64,000 bases of DNA from Bog-473 sp036502025 (GTDB lineage: Bacteria > Actinomycetota > Acidimicrobiia > Acidimicrobiales > RAAP-2). Below the pieces are notes generated by a model. That model was given only the letters and a program-made list of their open reading frames with translations, was not told the DNA's origin and searched no databases. Both the position numbers and the translations under genes were made by a program. The DNA lies in contig DASXZJ010000144.1 in the NCBI GenBank assembly GCA_036502025.1, positions 1 to 64,000 of the forward strand, in the 5' to 3' direction. This document shows positions 26,353-35,759 of the stretch, piece by piece; the stretch's first letter is position 1, and every line of letters starts with the position of its first letter.

Positions 26353-27897
26353 TCAGGCGACGGCCGGTTGGGACTCCTGATCGCAGTCCGGATAGTCTGC
26401 TACCCATCGACTACCCGACCCGTCTGTGGGTGATGACGCGATTGGCCCTTCGGCGGCGATGGATGCCTCGGGCGAGGTCGTGAGAAGGCGAAGGCTCAGC
26501 CCCGAGACGAGGAGAGCGATGGCGATCAGGGTGCCCAGCACGATCAAGCTGGCGTCCAGCGCCCCGAGGTGACCCGTCAATGTCAGGTAGGCGCTGCCGA
26601 CCGTGGCCACGCCGAGAGCGAGTGAGCTCTGTTGCATGGTGGCCGTGACGCCGCTGCCCGCCCCGGCCAGATGCGTCGGCACGTCGGAGAGGACCACCCC
26701 GAAGATCGGGCTCATCAGCATCCCCTGGCCGGTACCGGCCAGCAGCATCCCGGGTATCAGGGCGAAACCGTTGGGGCGGGGCCAGGTGGCGTGAAGAGCG
26801 AGGGCAACCGAGGCCAACCCGACGGCCTGGACGAGGCCTCCCGCCACCAGGACGCGTGGCCCGAACCTGGCGAGCAGGCGGGCCACCAGCAGCGACGCGC
26901 CGAGGAAGCCCAGGGCCATGGGAAGGAGGATCACGCCGGTGCGCACTGCGCTCAGACCAGCGCCTTCCTGAAGGGTGAGCGCGTAGACGAACATGAAGCC
27001 GCCGAAGCCCGTGAAGAACGGCAGGCCAACCAGCAGACCTTTGCGCATGCTCGGGGCGTCGAGCAGGGAGAACGGAACCAGTGGCATCCGCCCGTGCCCT
27101 TCGACAGAGCGCTCGGTGTGCACGAAGGCCACCGCGCCGAAGGGGCAGAGCGCCAGCAATACCAGGGTCCACCAGGGCCAGCCGAGCGAGCGGCCCTCTG
27201 TGAGGGGGACCAGGAGGGCCAGAAGGGAGGCGGCGAGGAGAAGCGTCCCGCGCGTATCGACGGGGGCGGGGTCCTGCGAACGGGTGTCGGGAACGACGCG
27301 GCGAGCGACCAGGAAGCCCACCACGCCCACCGGCACATTGACCAGGAAGATGGAGCGCCACTGCGACCCGGCGACATCGGCCGAGATGAGCAACCCGCCC
27401 AAGAGCTGGCCCACGCCGGCGCCGATGCCTCCCACCGCTCCGTAAAGACCGAGCGCCCGGTTGCGGGCGTTACCCGACGTCGTGGCCTGGATGGTGGAAA
27501 GCACCTGCGGGAGCATCATGGCGGCGGCGGCGCCCTGCAGCGCGCGGAAGGCGACCAGCAGCCCGGCGTCGGGCGCCAGTCCACAAGCCAGTGACGTAAG
27601 GGTGAAGGCGGCCATGCCGATGAGGAACAGGCGGCGGCGGCCCAGGGCGTCGCCCAGGCGGCCGCCCACCACCAGCAGCACGGCGTAGGCGATGGCGTAG
27701 CCAGCCACCACCAGCTGGAGCATGCCCGGGGAGGCGTGCAGGTCTCGGTTGATGGTGGGGAGCGCAACGTTGACGATGAAGAAGTCGGTGACCGGGAGGA
27801 AGACGCCGACCAGGACCGTGAAGAGCCCCAGGGGTGACAGCGCGGCCGAAGCCGTTTGGGGAACCGGGGTCGTCCCACCGGCGGTCTCAAGAGCCAT
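26353..27897 (-). CDS. MFS efflux transporter, DHA2 (14-helix) family
   Basis: A 514-residue major facilitator protein. Length and hydrophobic pattern fit 14 membrane helices. The family loop between helices 2 and 3 is GGRLGDALGRRRLFLIG, and helix 5 has the antiporter-type GAVGGIGAGVGQLLGGLL. Such pumps export drugs or small hydrophobic compounds in exchange for protons. It is divergent from an MmyB-like regulator, and two CCTGGTACCA palindromes lie between the two starts, so drug- or metabolite-induced control by that regulator is likely (inference). The ATG at 27897 is the first good start. Confidence 0.92.
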   Translation of the reverse strand: MALETAGGTTPVPQTASAALSPLGLFTVLVGVFLPVTDFFIVNVALPTINRDLHASPGMLQLVVAGYAIAYAVLLVVGGRLGDALGRRRLFLIGMAAFTLTSLACGLAPDAGLLVAFRALQGAAAAMMLPQVLSTIQATTSGNARNRALGLYGAVGGIGAGVGQLLGGLLISADVAGSQWRSIFLVNVPVGVVGFLVARRVVPDTRSQDPAPVDTRGTLLLAASLLALLVPLTEGRSLGWPWWTLVLLALCPFGAVAFVHTERSVEGHGRMPLVPFSLLDAPSMRKGLLVGLPFFTGFGGFMFVYALTLQEGAGLSAVRTGVILLPMALGFLGASLLVARLLARFGPRVLVAGGLVQAVGLASVALALHATWPRPNGFALIPGMLLAGTGQGMLMSPIFGVVLSDVPTHLAGAGSGVTATMQQSSLALGVATVGSAYLTLTGHLGALDASLIVLGTLIAIALLVSGLSLRLLTTSPEASIAAEGPIASSPTDGSGSRWVADYPDCDQESQPAVA

Positions 27898-27922
27898 CGA
27901 GACAGTATGCGGGTGCTTATAA

Positions 27923-27957
27923 CCTGGTACCAGGGGCCCAATTATCCTGGTACCAAT
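27923..27957. promoter_or_regulatory. Paired palindromic operators CCTGGTACCAGG
   Basis: The 101-base gap between divergent genes holds a perfect palindrome CCTGGTACCAGG (27923-27934) and a second copy CCTGGTACCAAT (27946-27957), start to start 23 bases. Both contain CTGGTACCA. The first lies 26 bases from the pump ATG. The spacing places both on one helix face, as expected for cooperative binding by the adjacent regulator. A TATAAC sequence at 27919-27924 overlaps the first copy. Confidence 0.6.
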
Positions 27958-27998
27958 GGCAACTGGAAACCGGCTCCGATCGGGAGGAGGATGGGAAT

Positions 27999-28835
27999 AT
28001 GGCCGACGTTGAGGTGTTGCGCCGGGAGGAGTTGGGGACGTTCCTGCGGAGTCGGCGGGAGCGGATCTCGCCGCAGCAGATCGGTCTGACCGGGTCAGGT
28101 CGGCGGAGGACGCCCGGATTGCGGCGCGAGGAGTTGGCGCAGATCGCCGGCGTCGGGGTGACGTGGTACACGTGGCTGGAACAGGGGCGGGACATCAACG
28201 TGTCGGCCCAGGTGATCGAGGCGGTGTGCCGGGCGCTGCTGCTCGACGTGGCTGAGCGGGCGCATGTGATGACCCTGGCGGGACTCGACGACCACTACAT
28301 CGCCAAGGAGTGCTCGACCCTTGACCCCTCCGTCCAGGTCACGCTCGACCAGCTCTTGCCGTTCCCGGCGTCGGTGGTCAACGCCCGCTTCGACCTGCTG
28401 GCGTACAACCGTACCTACGGGCGCATGATCTCGGACATGGGTGAGGTACCGGTCGAAGAGCGGAACACGCTGTGGCTCTGCTTCACCCATCCGGCCTGGC
28501 GGGCGAACGTGGTCGATTGGGACGGCGCGGTCACCCATATGGTCGCCGAATACCGGCTCAATATGGCGGACCATGTCGGTGAGCCGGCCTGGAAGGATTT
28601 TGTGCGGCGACTGAGCGACGTCTCACCCGAGTTTGTCGACCTGTGGGAGCGGCGGGACGTCTCAGGCGTGGCGAACCGGACGAAGCTGTTCATGAACCCC
28701 CACGTGGGCCTGTTGCGACTCGAGCACACCTCCTATTGGACCGGGCCGCGCACCGGCACCCGGATGATCGTCTACACGCCGCTCGACGAGGAGGCTCGTC
28801 GACGACTGGAGAAGTTGGCGCTGCTCGAATTCTGA
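27999..28835 (+). CDS. MmyB-like helix-turn-helix regulator
   Basis: A 278-residue protein with an XRE-type helix-turn-helix at about 10-75 ('ELGTFLRSRRERISPQQIGL', then RRTPGLRREELAQIAGVGVTWYTWLEQG), followed by an MmyB-type ligand domain (about 105-270; 'NARFDLLAYNRTYGRM' and 'WPGP'-like TSYWTGPRTGTRMIVYTPLD). MmyB-type domains resemble PAS folds and have been seen with fatty acids bound. It is divergent from a DHA2 pump and probably controls it and itself through the twin palindromes. The ATG at 27999 is preceded by GGAGGAGG at a good distance. Confidence 0.92.
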   Translation: MADVEVLRREELGTFLRSRRERISPQQIGLTGSGRRRTPGLRREELAQIAGVGVTWYTWLEQGRDINVSAQVIEAVCRALLLDVAERAHVMTLAGLDDHYIAKECSTLDPSVQVTLDQLLPFPASVVNARFDLLAYNRTYGRMISDMGEVPVEERNTLWLCFTHPAWRANVVDWDGAVTHMVAEYRLNMADHVGEPAWKDFVRRLSDVSPEFVDLWERRDVSGVANRTKLFMNPHVGLLRLEHTSYWTGPRTGTRMIVYTPLDEEARRRLEKLALLEF

Positions 28836-28889
28836 GGGGCGGAAAAAGCGCGCATCACTGAGGGCGGGAGTGCGACCGTTCCTTGGCAT

Positions 28890-30074
28890 ATGGAACTCGT
28901 CGTGGAGAAGATCTCGACCGCCGAACTGATGGCCGAAGCGGAGCAGTTCGGAACGGATATCGCCACCGCAACCGGATCCTTGATGCGCGTGATCGGCGAG
29001 ATCGACCGCCGCGAGGCGTGGCGGGCCGAAGGAGCGACGTCGTTGGCCGCCTGGGTGGCGCAACGGTTGGGGGTGTCGGAGGGAACGGGTCGATTGTGGG
29101 CCCATGTGGCCGAGCGTTTGTGGGACCTGCCCCACCTGGCGCAGGGGCTACGGGTCGGCGCTGTGAGCTTCGACAAAGTGCGACCGGCAGTCGACGTCGC
29201 CACGCCCGAGACCGATGCCGAAGTCCTGCGCCAGGCCCAGGAATGCTCGGTGCGTCAGCTGGCCGACCTGGCGCGCGCCGGACGGGGCGCCACGGACCAA
29301 GAGGCGGCGACCCGGTACGACACCCGTTACCTCCGCTTCAACGACACCAAGTGCACGCTGACGGCACAGCTGCCCGAGGACCTCTACGCCGGGGTGCGGG
29401 GGGCGGTCACGGCGGCGGCCAAGCAGATCGAGTCAGATGGGGAGACCCGATGGGACCAACGCCTCGCCGACGGGCTGGTCCAGCTCTGCCGGCTGGCGGG
29501 TGATGGCCCGGCGGGTGCGAGGGGAGCCGGTGGGGCGGCGCGGCCCGGTGGGGCGGCGCCGGCTGGTGGGGCGGCGCCGGCTGGTGGGGCGGCGCGGCCG
29601 AAGCACATGGTGGTCGCCCACACTGACCTGGCGCTCCTACGAGGGGGTACCGGGACGGCGGAGATCGAGCGCTTGGGCCTCCTCAGCCCCGAGGCCATCC
29701 GGCGCATCGCCTGTGATGCCGAGGTGGTCCTGGCGGTTGACGACGCCTTCGGCCACACCATGTTCGAGGGCCGCGCCCATCGCTTCCCGACCGACACCCA
29801 ACGCAGAGAAATCTGGCGTCGGGACCGGCGGTGTCGCTTTCCCGGGTGTGCGAACGCCACCTTCACGGACGTGCACCACATCGTGCTCTGGACCGACCAC
29901 GGTCCGACCGACCTCAACAATTTGGTCACGCTGTGTGATCACCATCACCACCGGGTCCACGAGAAACACTGGAAGGTCAAGGGGAACGCCAACGGCATTT
30001 TGCGGTTCAACGGCCCGAGCGGGCGAACAATGTCGTCGCGCCCGTCACCCCTTTGGACGCGGCGACGGGACTGA
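28890..30074 (+). CDS. DUF222 / HNH endonuclease domain protein (13E12-like)
   Basis: A 394-residue protein of the actinobacterial DUF222-HNH group (REP13E12-like). The helical DUF222 domain fills about 1-200. A low-complexity Gly/Ala/Pro linker (about 214-237) is encoded by four 18-base tandem repeats. The HNH nuclease at about 310-365 has CRFPGCANATFTDVHHI, then NNLVTLCDHHHHRVHE, with the Cys and His metal ligands intact. Such genes occur in many copies in some actinomycetes and behave like mobile or selfish nuclease genes, though their role is poorly known. The ATG at 28890 fits. An 8-base hairpin spans the stop codon. Confidence 0.9.
   Translation: MELVVEKISTAELMAEAEQFGTDIATATGSLMRVIGEIDRREAWRAEGATSLAAWVAQRLGVSEGTGRLWAHVAERLWDLPHLAQGLRVGAVSFDKVRPAVDVATPETDAEVLRQAQECSVRQLADLARAGRGATDQEAATRYDTRYLRFNDTKCTLTAQLPEDLYAGVRGAVTAAAKQIESDGETRWDQRLADGLVQLCRLAGDGPAGARGAGGAARPGGAAPAGGAAPAGGAARPKHMVVAHTDLALLRGGTGTAEIERLGLLSPEAIRRIACDAEVVLAVDDAFGHTMFEGRAHRFPTDTQRREIWRRDRRCRFPGCANATFTDVHHIVLWTDHGPTDLNNLVTLCDHHHHRVHEKHWKVKGNANGILRFNGPSGRTMSSRPSPLWTRRRD
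29529..29600 (+). repeat. 18-base tandem repeat x4 in DUF222-HNH gene
   Basis: Four units of 18 bases, GGTGGGGCGGCGC(C/G)GGC(T/C) and close variants, at 29529, 29547, 29565 and 29583. The two central copies are identical. They encode a (G-G-A-A-x-x)4 linker between the DUF222 and HNH domains, in frame, so copy number changes would alter linker length only. Confidence 0.9.
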
Positions 30075-30083
30075 GCCGTCGCC
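30061..30083 (+). terminator. Hairpin spanning the HNH gene stop codon
   Basis: A perfect 8-base inverted repeat GGCGACGG/CCGTCGCC with a 7-base loop holding the TGA stop (30072-30074). There is no T run. A weaker 6-base hairpin CTGACC/GGTCAG (30116-30132) covers the stop of the convergent transporter gene. Confidence 0.5.
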
Positions 30084-30128
30084 GCCCCTGGCAAATCAGA
30101 CTTGACCTCTCCGACCTGACCGACCGGG

Positions 30129-33100
30129 TCAGACCCGGACGCCGGACCGCCTGATGGTGGACTCGTCGGTGCCCAGGTAGGACTCGATCACCGCCGGGTG
30201 CTCGAGGACCTCGGCCGGGGTTCCCTCGGCGATGACCTCGCCCAGCTCCAAGGCGATCATGCGGTCACAGATGGCGGTGAGCAGCGGCATGTCGTGCTCG
30301 ACCACCAGGATGGAGCAGCCGGTGTGCTGCTGGACCCGGATGAGCAACGGGCCCATGGCCTCGCTTTCACGCTGGGCCACCCCGCCCGAGGGCTCGTCGA
30401 GGAGGAGGACGCCCGGCTCCTGGGCCAGCACGCAGGCCAGCTCCACGATGCGGCGCGTGCCGGTCGACAGCTCACCGACCAGCTTCTCGCGGAAGGCATC
30501 GAGTCCCATGAGCTGGACCAGCTCCTCGACCTCGACGGCCACGTCGGCCTCGGAGTCCAGTGAGGCCGGGAGACGGAGCCCGGCGGCGATCATGTCGCGC
30601 GAGGCGAGGTGACGCTCCCGGGCAACGGCGATGGTCTCGGCCACGGTCAGCGATGGGAACAGCCTGGCTTCTTGGAACGTGCGGCCCAGGCCGGCGTTCG
30701 CCCGTACGTGGGCCGGCCAGGTGTCGATGTCGACCCCGCCGAGGCGGATGCGGCCACCGTCGAGCGGGAGGAAGCCCGACACACAGTCGAAGAAGGTCGT
30801 CTTCCCGGCGCCGTTGTGGCCGATCAAGCCGAGGATCTCCCCGTCGCGCAGACCGAGGGAGATGTCCTGGATGGCGGCGATGCCACCAAAGCTCTTCTGC
30901 ACGCCGTTGCATTGGAGGATCAGCGGGGCCTCGTCGGACGGCGGCACGCGCACCTTGTCCCCGACCGCCAAGGCGGCTGAGGCGGAGGCGTGTTCGGTTT
31001 GGGCCGGGGCGGAGCGGGCGTGAGGCCCACCGGTAACGGTCCCGTCGGAAACAGAGTTGGCCCCTGCAATGAAGACCGAACGCAGAATGTCGGGACGATC
31101 GAGCAAGTCCTCGGTGCGACCGCTGAAGCGCACCTCGCCCTTTTCGAGGAAGACGGCTCGCTCGGCCATCTGCAGCGCGACGTTGACCGATTGCTCGACG
31201 ACGACGATGGTGGTGCCGGACTCGTGGAGCATGCGGACGACATCGAGGAGTTGCGCCACGACGGTGGGCGCGAGACCGAGTGAGAGCTCGTCGATCATCA
31301 GCACCTTGGGCGTCACCATGAGGGCCATGGCGAGGCTGAGCATCTGCTGCTCGCCGCCGGACAGGTTGCCCGCCAACTGGCCCGAGCGCTGGGCCAGGAT
31401 GGGGAACAGTGCGGTGACGCGTGCCTTGGCGGCGTGCACGGCGGCGTGGTCCTTGCGGATCATCCAGGTGCCGAGGCGGAGGTTCTCGTCGACGGTCAAC
31501 GTCGGGAAGATGCCACGGCCGCCCGGCATCAGGGCCAGGCCCATGCGGGCGATGTCCTCGGCCGGGTCGCCGGTGATGTTGGCTCCGTTCAGGGTGACCG
31601 AGCCGCCGCCGACGCGGACCAGCCCGCTGGCGCCTTTGAGGAGGGTCGACTTGCCGGCGCCGTTGGTGCCGAGGAGGGCGACGATCTCGCCCTCGTGGAC
31701 CTCGAGGTCCACGCCGAAGAGGATCTGCACCGGTCCGTAGGAGACCTCGACCTCCTGGCACGACAGGACGACAGGCGTGTCCGGGACGCCAGCCGCGGCG
31801 AGCGGGGTCTGCCCGTTGGTGGCGGTGACCACCGGGACCTCGGCGGTGTCCCTCTGCGCTATTGCCGATTCCCGGAGCGGGGAGAACTCGGGATGGACCT
31901 CCGAACCGTTGCCACCGGCGGCAGCGGCGGCGGCGTCGTCGGCGTCGTCGCTGAGGGCATGGGTTACGACGTCCAGCTCAACTGGCGCGTGGCGCGTCTC
32001 AACGCGGCGGTCGGCGACCAGACTCGGGACCAGGAGATCACGACGGAGCGCCACCCGCCGCAGGACGATGTCCCGGATGAGCTGGACCAGCTGGCCGAGA
32101 CCGCCGGGCAGGACGAGGAGGACCAGGAGGAGGAAGATGCCGGCGAAGAGAAGTTGGTCCTGCGGGTACGAGAAGCTGAGTATCTCGATGAGCGCGACTC
32201 CCATGAGGGCGCCGCTGATGGAGCCCAGCCCGCCGATCACCGCCATGGCGAACACGGTGAGGCTCATCGAGGGGTCGAAGGTGCCGAAGCCCACGGCCCC
32301 CAGGAGGGTGGCGTAGAGCCCGCCCGCGATACCGGCAATGGCCCCCGCTAAGACGAAGCCGCTCAGCTTCGTCCGGGTCGGGGGAACCGCCATGGCGGCC
32401 ACCGCCCTCTGGTTGTCCCGGGTCGATATGAGGGTGCGCCCCGAGCGCGCGCGTCGAAGACCCTGGATGAAGACGACGGTCAGCAGTAGGAAGGCCAGAC
32501 AGAAGAAGTACATGGACTTGTTGCTGAGTAGGTTGAACCGCTCCCACAGCACGGGACGGGTGAAGTTCTGCGGGATGATGTTGGGGAAGAACGTCGGGTT
32601 CAAGAAGAACGTGTCGATCGCCACCGCCAACGTCAGTGTCACGACGGCCAGGTACGACCCCTTTATTCGCAAGGCCGGCAACCCGACCAGGACCGCCAGG
32701 AGGGCGCCGGCGACGCCCGCCGCGGCCAAGGCGAAGAAGAAGTCGGTATTCGACTTCTCGATCAGATCGCCGGCGATGACCCCGCCAATGCCGGCGAAGG
32801 CGAATTGGCCCAGGCTGACGTTGCCGGACCAACCCGACAGCACGACCAGAGAGAGGGCGATGATGCCGTAGAGGAGGGCGCCGGTCCACTCCAGCGTGAT
32901 GCCGGGGCCACCGATGAACGGGATGGCGATGAGCAGCCCGGCGATGGCCGCGCCGAGGAGGGCCCGTCCGGCCATCACTTCGGGCAGTTTGCGCAGGATG
33001 TCGGGAATCGGCTTGAGGATGCCGGTATTGCTGAAGGTCTCCTCGGCGTCGCCGGCTCGTCCCTTCCTCTGTCGCTGGACCAGGAGGGCGATCAGCAGCA

Positions 33101-34043
33101 CGCCGAGGTTGACGACGTCGGTGACCGATTCGTACCGGGGGAAGTTGAACGCGAAGAGCTGGTTGATGATGCCGATCGCCACGCCGGCGCCGAAGGCCAG
33201 GGGGAGGTTCTCCATCCCGGCCACGACGGCCGCCACCAACGGGGGCACGATGAGGGTCGGGCCGGCCAGGGCGCTGATGGTGAGGCCCTGCGACGGCGCC
33301 GCCAGGATCACGCTCAGACCGGCCAGGGCACCGGCGATGATCCAGACCAACGTCGACAGCCGCTTGACGGGGATGCCCAGCAACCGGGCCCGGTCGGCAT
33401 TGTCGGCGATGGAGCGGACGGCGGTCCCCGCATCGGTCCTGAGGAGGAACCACCCCAGCACGACCAGGATCACCGGCACCGCGATGGCGATGAGGAGGTC
33501 ATTGCCGTCGAAGAGCACCGGGAAGATGAACGTGTGGTGGCTGGTCAGCGGAGTGGGCACGCTCCCCACGATGGAGGGGCCGTTGAGCCATCCCGGAACC
33601 TTCAACTGGATCCCGCCGAGGAGCTGGGCCAGACCGATGGTGGCGACCATCACGATCAGGCGGGGTGCGGTGAAGAAGCGCCAGCGGAACAGCAGGTCGA
33701 TGAGCAGACCGAGCACGGCGCCGACCGCGAGCGCCACCAGGATGCAGACGAACCAGTTGACGTGCTTGCCGAGGTTCAACTCGACGCCGACCGTGGCGGC
33801 CAGGGCGCCCATGGCGCCGTAGGAGAAGTTGATGACCCGGGATGCCCGGTACGTGAGGACCAGCCCGAGGGCTAGGAGCCCGTTGACCGCCCCGAACTCG
33901 GCGCCGTTGAGCAAGACGCCCTTACCCGCTGAGTGCGGCCAGATCTCCGGCACGACGAAGTACAGCAGGGCTCCCACCACGACGATGAGGCCGAAGGCCC
34001 GGACACGGGGCGATATTCGATCGAGGGACGCCGGGAGCTCCAC
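30129..34043 (-). CDS. Branched-chain amino acid type ABC transporter, all four domains fused (LivH-LivM-LivF-LivG)
   Basis: One open frame of 1304 residues holds a complete Liv-type importer core. Residues about 1-320 are a LivH-like permease and about 345-680 a LivM-like permease. After an Asp/Ala-rich linker comes a LivF-like ATPase (about 765-1000) with LLGTNGAGKST, LSGGEQQM and VLMIDELSLGLAP. After a second linker comes a LivG-like ATPase (about 1043-1295) with LIGHNGAGKTT, the subfamily signature LSTGTRR and LLLDEPSGGVAQ. The substrates of the family are branched-chain amino acids, amides or urea. Usually these are four genes; here stoichiometry is fixed in one chain. The GTG start lies 3 bases after the stop of the binding-protein gene, in the same operon. 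Confidence 0.93.
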   Translation of the reverse strand: MELPASLDRISPRVRAFGLIVVVGALLYFVVPEIWPHSAGKGVLLNGAEFGAVNGLLALGLVLTYRASRVINFSYGAMGALAATVGVELNLGKHVNWFVCILVALAVGAVLGLLIDLLFRWRFFTAPRLIVMVATIGLAQLLGGIQLKVPGWLNGPSIVGSVPTPLTSHHTFIFPVLFDGNDLLIAIAVPVILVVLGWFLLRTDAGTAVRSIADNADRARLLGIPVKRLSTLVWIIAGALAGLSVILAAPSQGLTISALAGPTLIVPPLVAAVVAGMENLPLAFGAGVAIGIINQLFAFNFPRYESVTDVVNLGVLLIALLVQRQRKGRAGDAEETFSNTGILKPIPDILRKLPEVMAGRALLGAAIAGLLIAIPFIGGPGITLEWTGALLYGIIALSLVVLSGWSGNVSLGQFAFAGIGGVIAGDLIEKSNTDFFFALAAAGVAGALLAVLVGLPALRIKGSYLAVVTLTLAVAIDTFFLNPTFFPNIIPQNFTRPVLWERFNLLSNKSMYFFCLAFLLLTVVFIQGLRRARSGRTLISTRDNQRAVAAMAVPPTRTKLSGFVLAGAIAGIAGGLYATLLGAVGFGTFDPSMSLTVFAMAVIGGLGSISGALMGVALIEILSFSYPQDQLLFAGIFLLLVLLVLPGGLGQLVQLIRDIVLRRVALRRDLLVPSLVADRRVETRHAPVELDVVTHALSDDADDAAAAAAGGNGSEVHPEFSPLRESAIAQRDTAEVPVVTATNGQTPLAAAGVPDTPVVLSCQEVEVSYGPVQILFGVDLEVHEGEIVALLGTNGAGKSTLLKGASGLVRVGGGSVTLNGANITGDPAEDIARMGLALMPGGRGIFPTLTVDENLRLGTWMIRKDHAAVHAAKARVTALFPILAQRSGQLAGNLSGGEQQMLSLAMALMVTPKVLMIDELSLGLAPTVVAQLLDVVRMLHESGTTIVVVEQSVNVALQMAERAVFLEKGEVRFSGRTEDLLDRPDILRSVFIAGANSVSDGTVTGGPHARSAPAQTEHASASAALAVGDKVRVPPSDEAPLILQCNGVQKSFGGIAAIQDISLGLRDGEILGLIGHNGAGKTTFFDCVSGFLPLDGGRIRLGGVDIDTWPAHVRANAGLGRTFQEARLFPSLTVAETIAVARERHLASRDMIAAGLRLPASLDSEADVAVEVEELVQLMGLDAFREKLVGELSTGTRRIVELACVLAQEPGVLLLDEPSGGVAQRESEAMGPLLIRVQQHTGCSILVVEHDMPLLTAICDRMIALELGEVIAEGTPAEVLEHPAVIESYLGTDESTIRRSGVRV

Positions 34044-34046
34044 GGG

Positions 34047-35759
34047 CTAGCCCGGCGCGATCGGGAAGTTCGTGGGTAGCGGCGGTGGCGCAGTCGGGTA
34101 CTGACCCGTCTTGTATCGAGGACTCATGATCACGTACGCCCCCGTTTTGCCGTTGTAGGGCGAAACCTTGTTGGGGTCCCAGTAGATCAGGGCAGAGTCG
34201 ACCTGGGGGGAGAAGTGCCCGGTCGGGAAGGCCCATGACCCGTACAAGGCGTTCGGCGCCCCCTGCTGGCTACCTGGATACGCCCGCATCCCCGCTTCGA
34301 AGTTGGCTGCCGTCAGATCGGGGCCCGCCATCTGGATCCCGATGGCCAGCTCCAACATCTGCTCGTAGATGACGTCGACCGCGTTGGCCGGTTCGCTTCC
34401 GGGATTGACCGACTTGTAGGCGGCGTAGCCGAAGGTGCTCTGCTTGGGCTCGATCGGACCATTGAAGGTCACGCCGAAGGCATGGGACCACTCTTGCTGC
34501 TGGAAGAGCTGCCCCACGATGTCGGTGTCGGTGAAGGCCGTCCCGGCCACGATCCACTCGGGGGTGTAGCCCTGCTCCGAGGCCCGCGAGGTGAGATAGG
34601 CCGGGGTGATCGGGTCACACCCGCAGATCACCGTGGTGATGCCGTCGTTCTGCAGTTGGCTGACGATGGTGGCGGCCTGGCTGGACAAGGTGGCCAGGTT
34701 CAACTGGTACTGGATGTCGTCTGAGATCGTGTCGCCGGCCGCCGCGGCCTCCTGCAGTCCCACGTTCACGCTCGACTGGTAGTAGGGGTTGCTGGGGGCG
34801 ATGATGGCGATCTTGCGGGGCTTGCCCTGCAACGACCCGCCGGCCCATTGCGCATTTTTGTTGGCCAATGACTTGATGGCGAACTCCTCGGTGGCAGCCA
34901 CGACGTCGTTGCCTTCGGTGTCGATGCTCCACATGTAGGGCGCGTACTGGGCCATGAACGAGCCGGAGAGGTACGGCGCCCCGAGGGAGATCACGTGCTG
35001 CCCGGCCAACGCCACGTCGTAGGGCTCGGTCGTGCCGTTCAGGTCGGCGAACGCATGCAGGGACTGGGCGGCGGTCACGGCGTCGGCGTCCGCCTGCTGT
35101 TGGCCGGTGCCCAGGAGCTCGTTGGTCTCGTTGCCCTGGCCGTTGAAGTACTCGAGATTGAGCTTGCGCCCGTAGAATTGGTAGTGGGTATCGAAGTAGG
35201 TCGCCAACGCGTTGATGGTGCGCTCGATGTCGGCCGTCGTGTCGGTGATATCGGCTCCCCCCAGCTGCTGAAGGGCCTGCTGGAAACTCTGGGAGCCCGC
35301 GGCGTTGCGGAAAGAGATGTTGATCTGGGTGGCCGACACACCCGGGGCGGTCGCCCCGCCGTTGCTGCCCGAGAAGGCGACGCAGGGCGGTGAATACGGG
35401 TCGCCGGGAACCTGTTGGGTCTGCGTACCGCATGCGGTCGTCTTCCCCAGCGGGGCGCCGGAAGCCGTCTTGCCATTGGTGACGGGCCCACCGGTCGTTC
35501 CCGACGAGCCGGGACTGCCCGGCGTTCCTGAGGTGCCGGGCACGGTCGTGGCGGTCGAACCCGTCCCGCCAGTCCCGCCGCCGGTCACCGTCTGGGTCTT
35601 GTCGACCACCTTCTCGGTGGGCGCGATGGTGGGGACGAGCGTGGCCATGAGAACGAAGGCGACCAGCAGTGCGGCCAATGGGCCGTAACCCTTCAGGAGC
35701 CGCCGGTCACCCTTGGCCGCCGCCAGGCGGAGCTTGCTCGAGCCGTTTGCCTCGCTCAC
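34047..35759 (-). CDS. ABC transporter substrate-binding protein, Peripla_BP_6 type
   Basis: A 570-residue extracytoplasmic receptor for the fused Liv transporter next to it. An uncleaved-looking anchor helix (about 24-46, LAALLVAFVLMATLVPTIAP) is followed by a Gly/Thr/Ser/Pro-rich stretch of about 60 residues, then a two-lobed periplasmic binding fold (about 130-550), with an N-lobe 'INISFRNAAG' and a central 'KIAIIAPSNPYYQSS'. It would sit outside tethered to the membrane and hand substrate to the permease. It is longer than the usual 380-400 residue LivJ/K because of the linker and insertions. The GTG start overlaps the stop of the upstream surface protein gene by 4 bases. Confidence 0.88.
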   Translation of the reverse strand: MSEANGSSKLRLAAAKGDRRLLKGYGPLAALLVAFVLMATLVPTIAPTEKVVDKTQTVTGGGTGGTGSTATTVPGTSGTPGSPGSSGTTGGPVTNGKTASGAPLGKTTACGTQTQQVPGDPYSPPCVAFSGSNGGATAPGVSATQINISFRNAAGSQSFQQALQQLGGADITDTTADIERTINALATYFDTHYQFYGRKLNLEYFNGQGNETNELLGTGQQQADADAVTAAQSLHAFADLNGTTEPYDVALAGQHVISLGAPYLSGSFMAQYAPYMWSIDTEGNDVVAATEEFAIKSLANKNAQWAGGSLQGKPRKIAIIAPSNPYYQSSVNVGLQEAAAAGDTISDDIQYQLNLATLSSQAATIVSQLQNDGITTVICGCDPITPAYLTSRASEQGYTPEWIVAGTAFTDTDIVGQLFQQQEWSHAFGVTFNGPIEPKQSTFGYAAYKSVNPGSEPANAVDVIYEQMLELAIGIQMAGPDLTAANFEAGMRAYPGSQQGAPNALYGSWAFPTGHFSPQVDSALIYWDPNKVSPYNGKTGAYVIMSPRYKTGQYPTAPPPLPTNFPIAPG

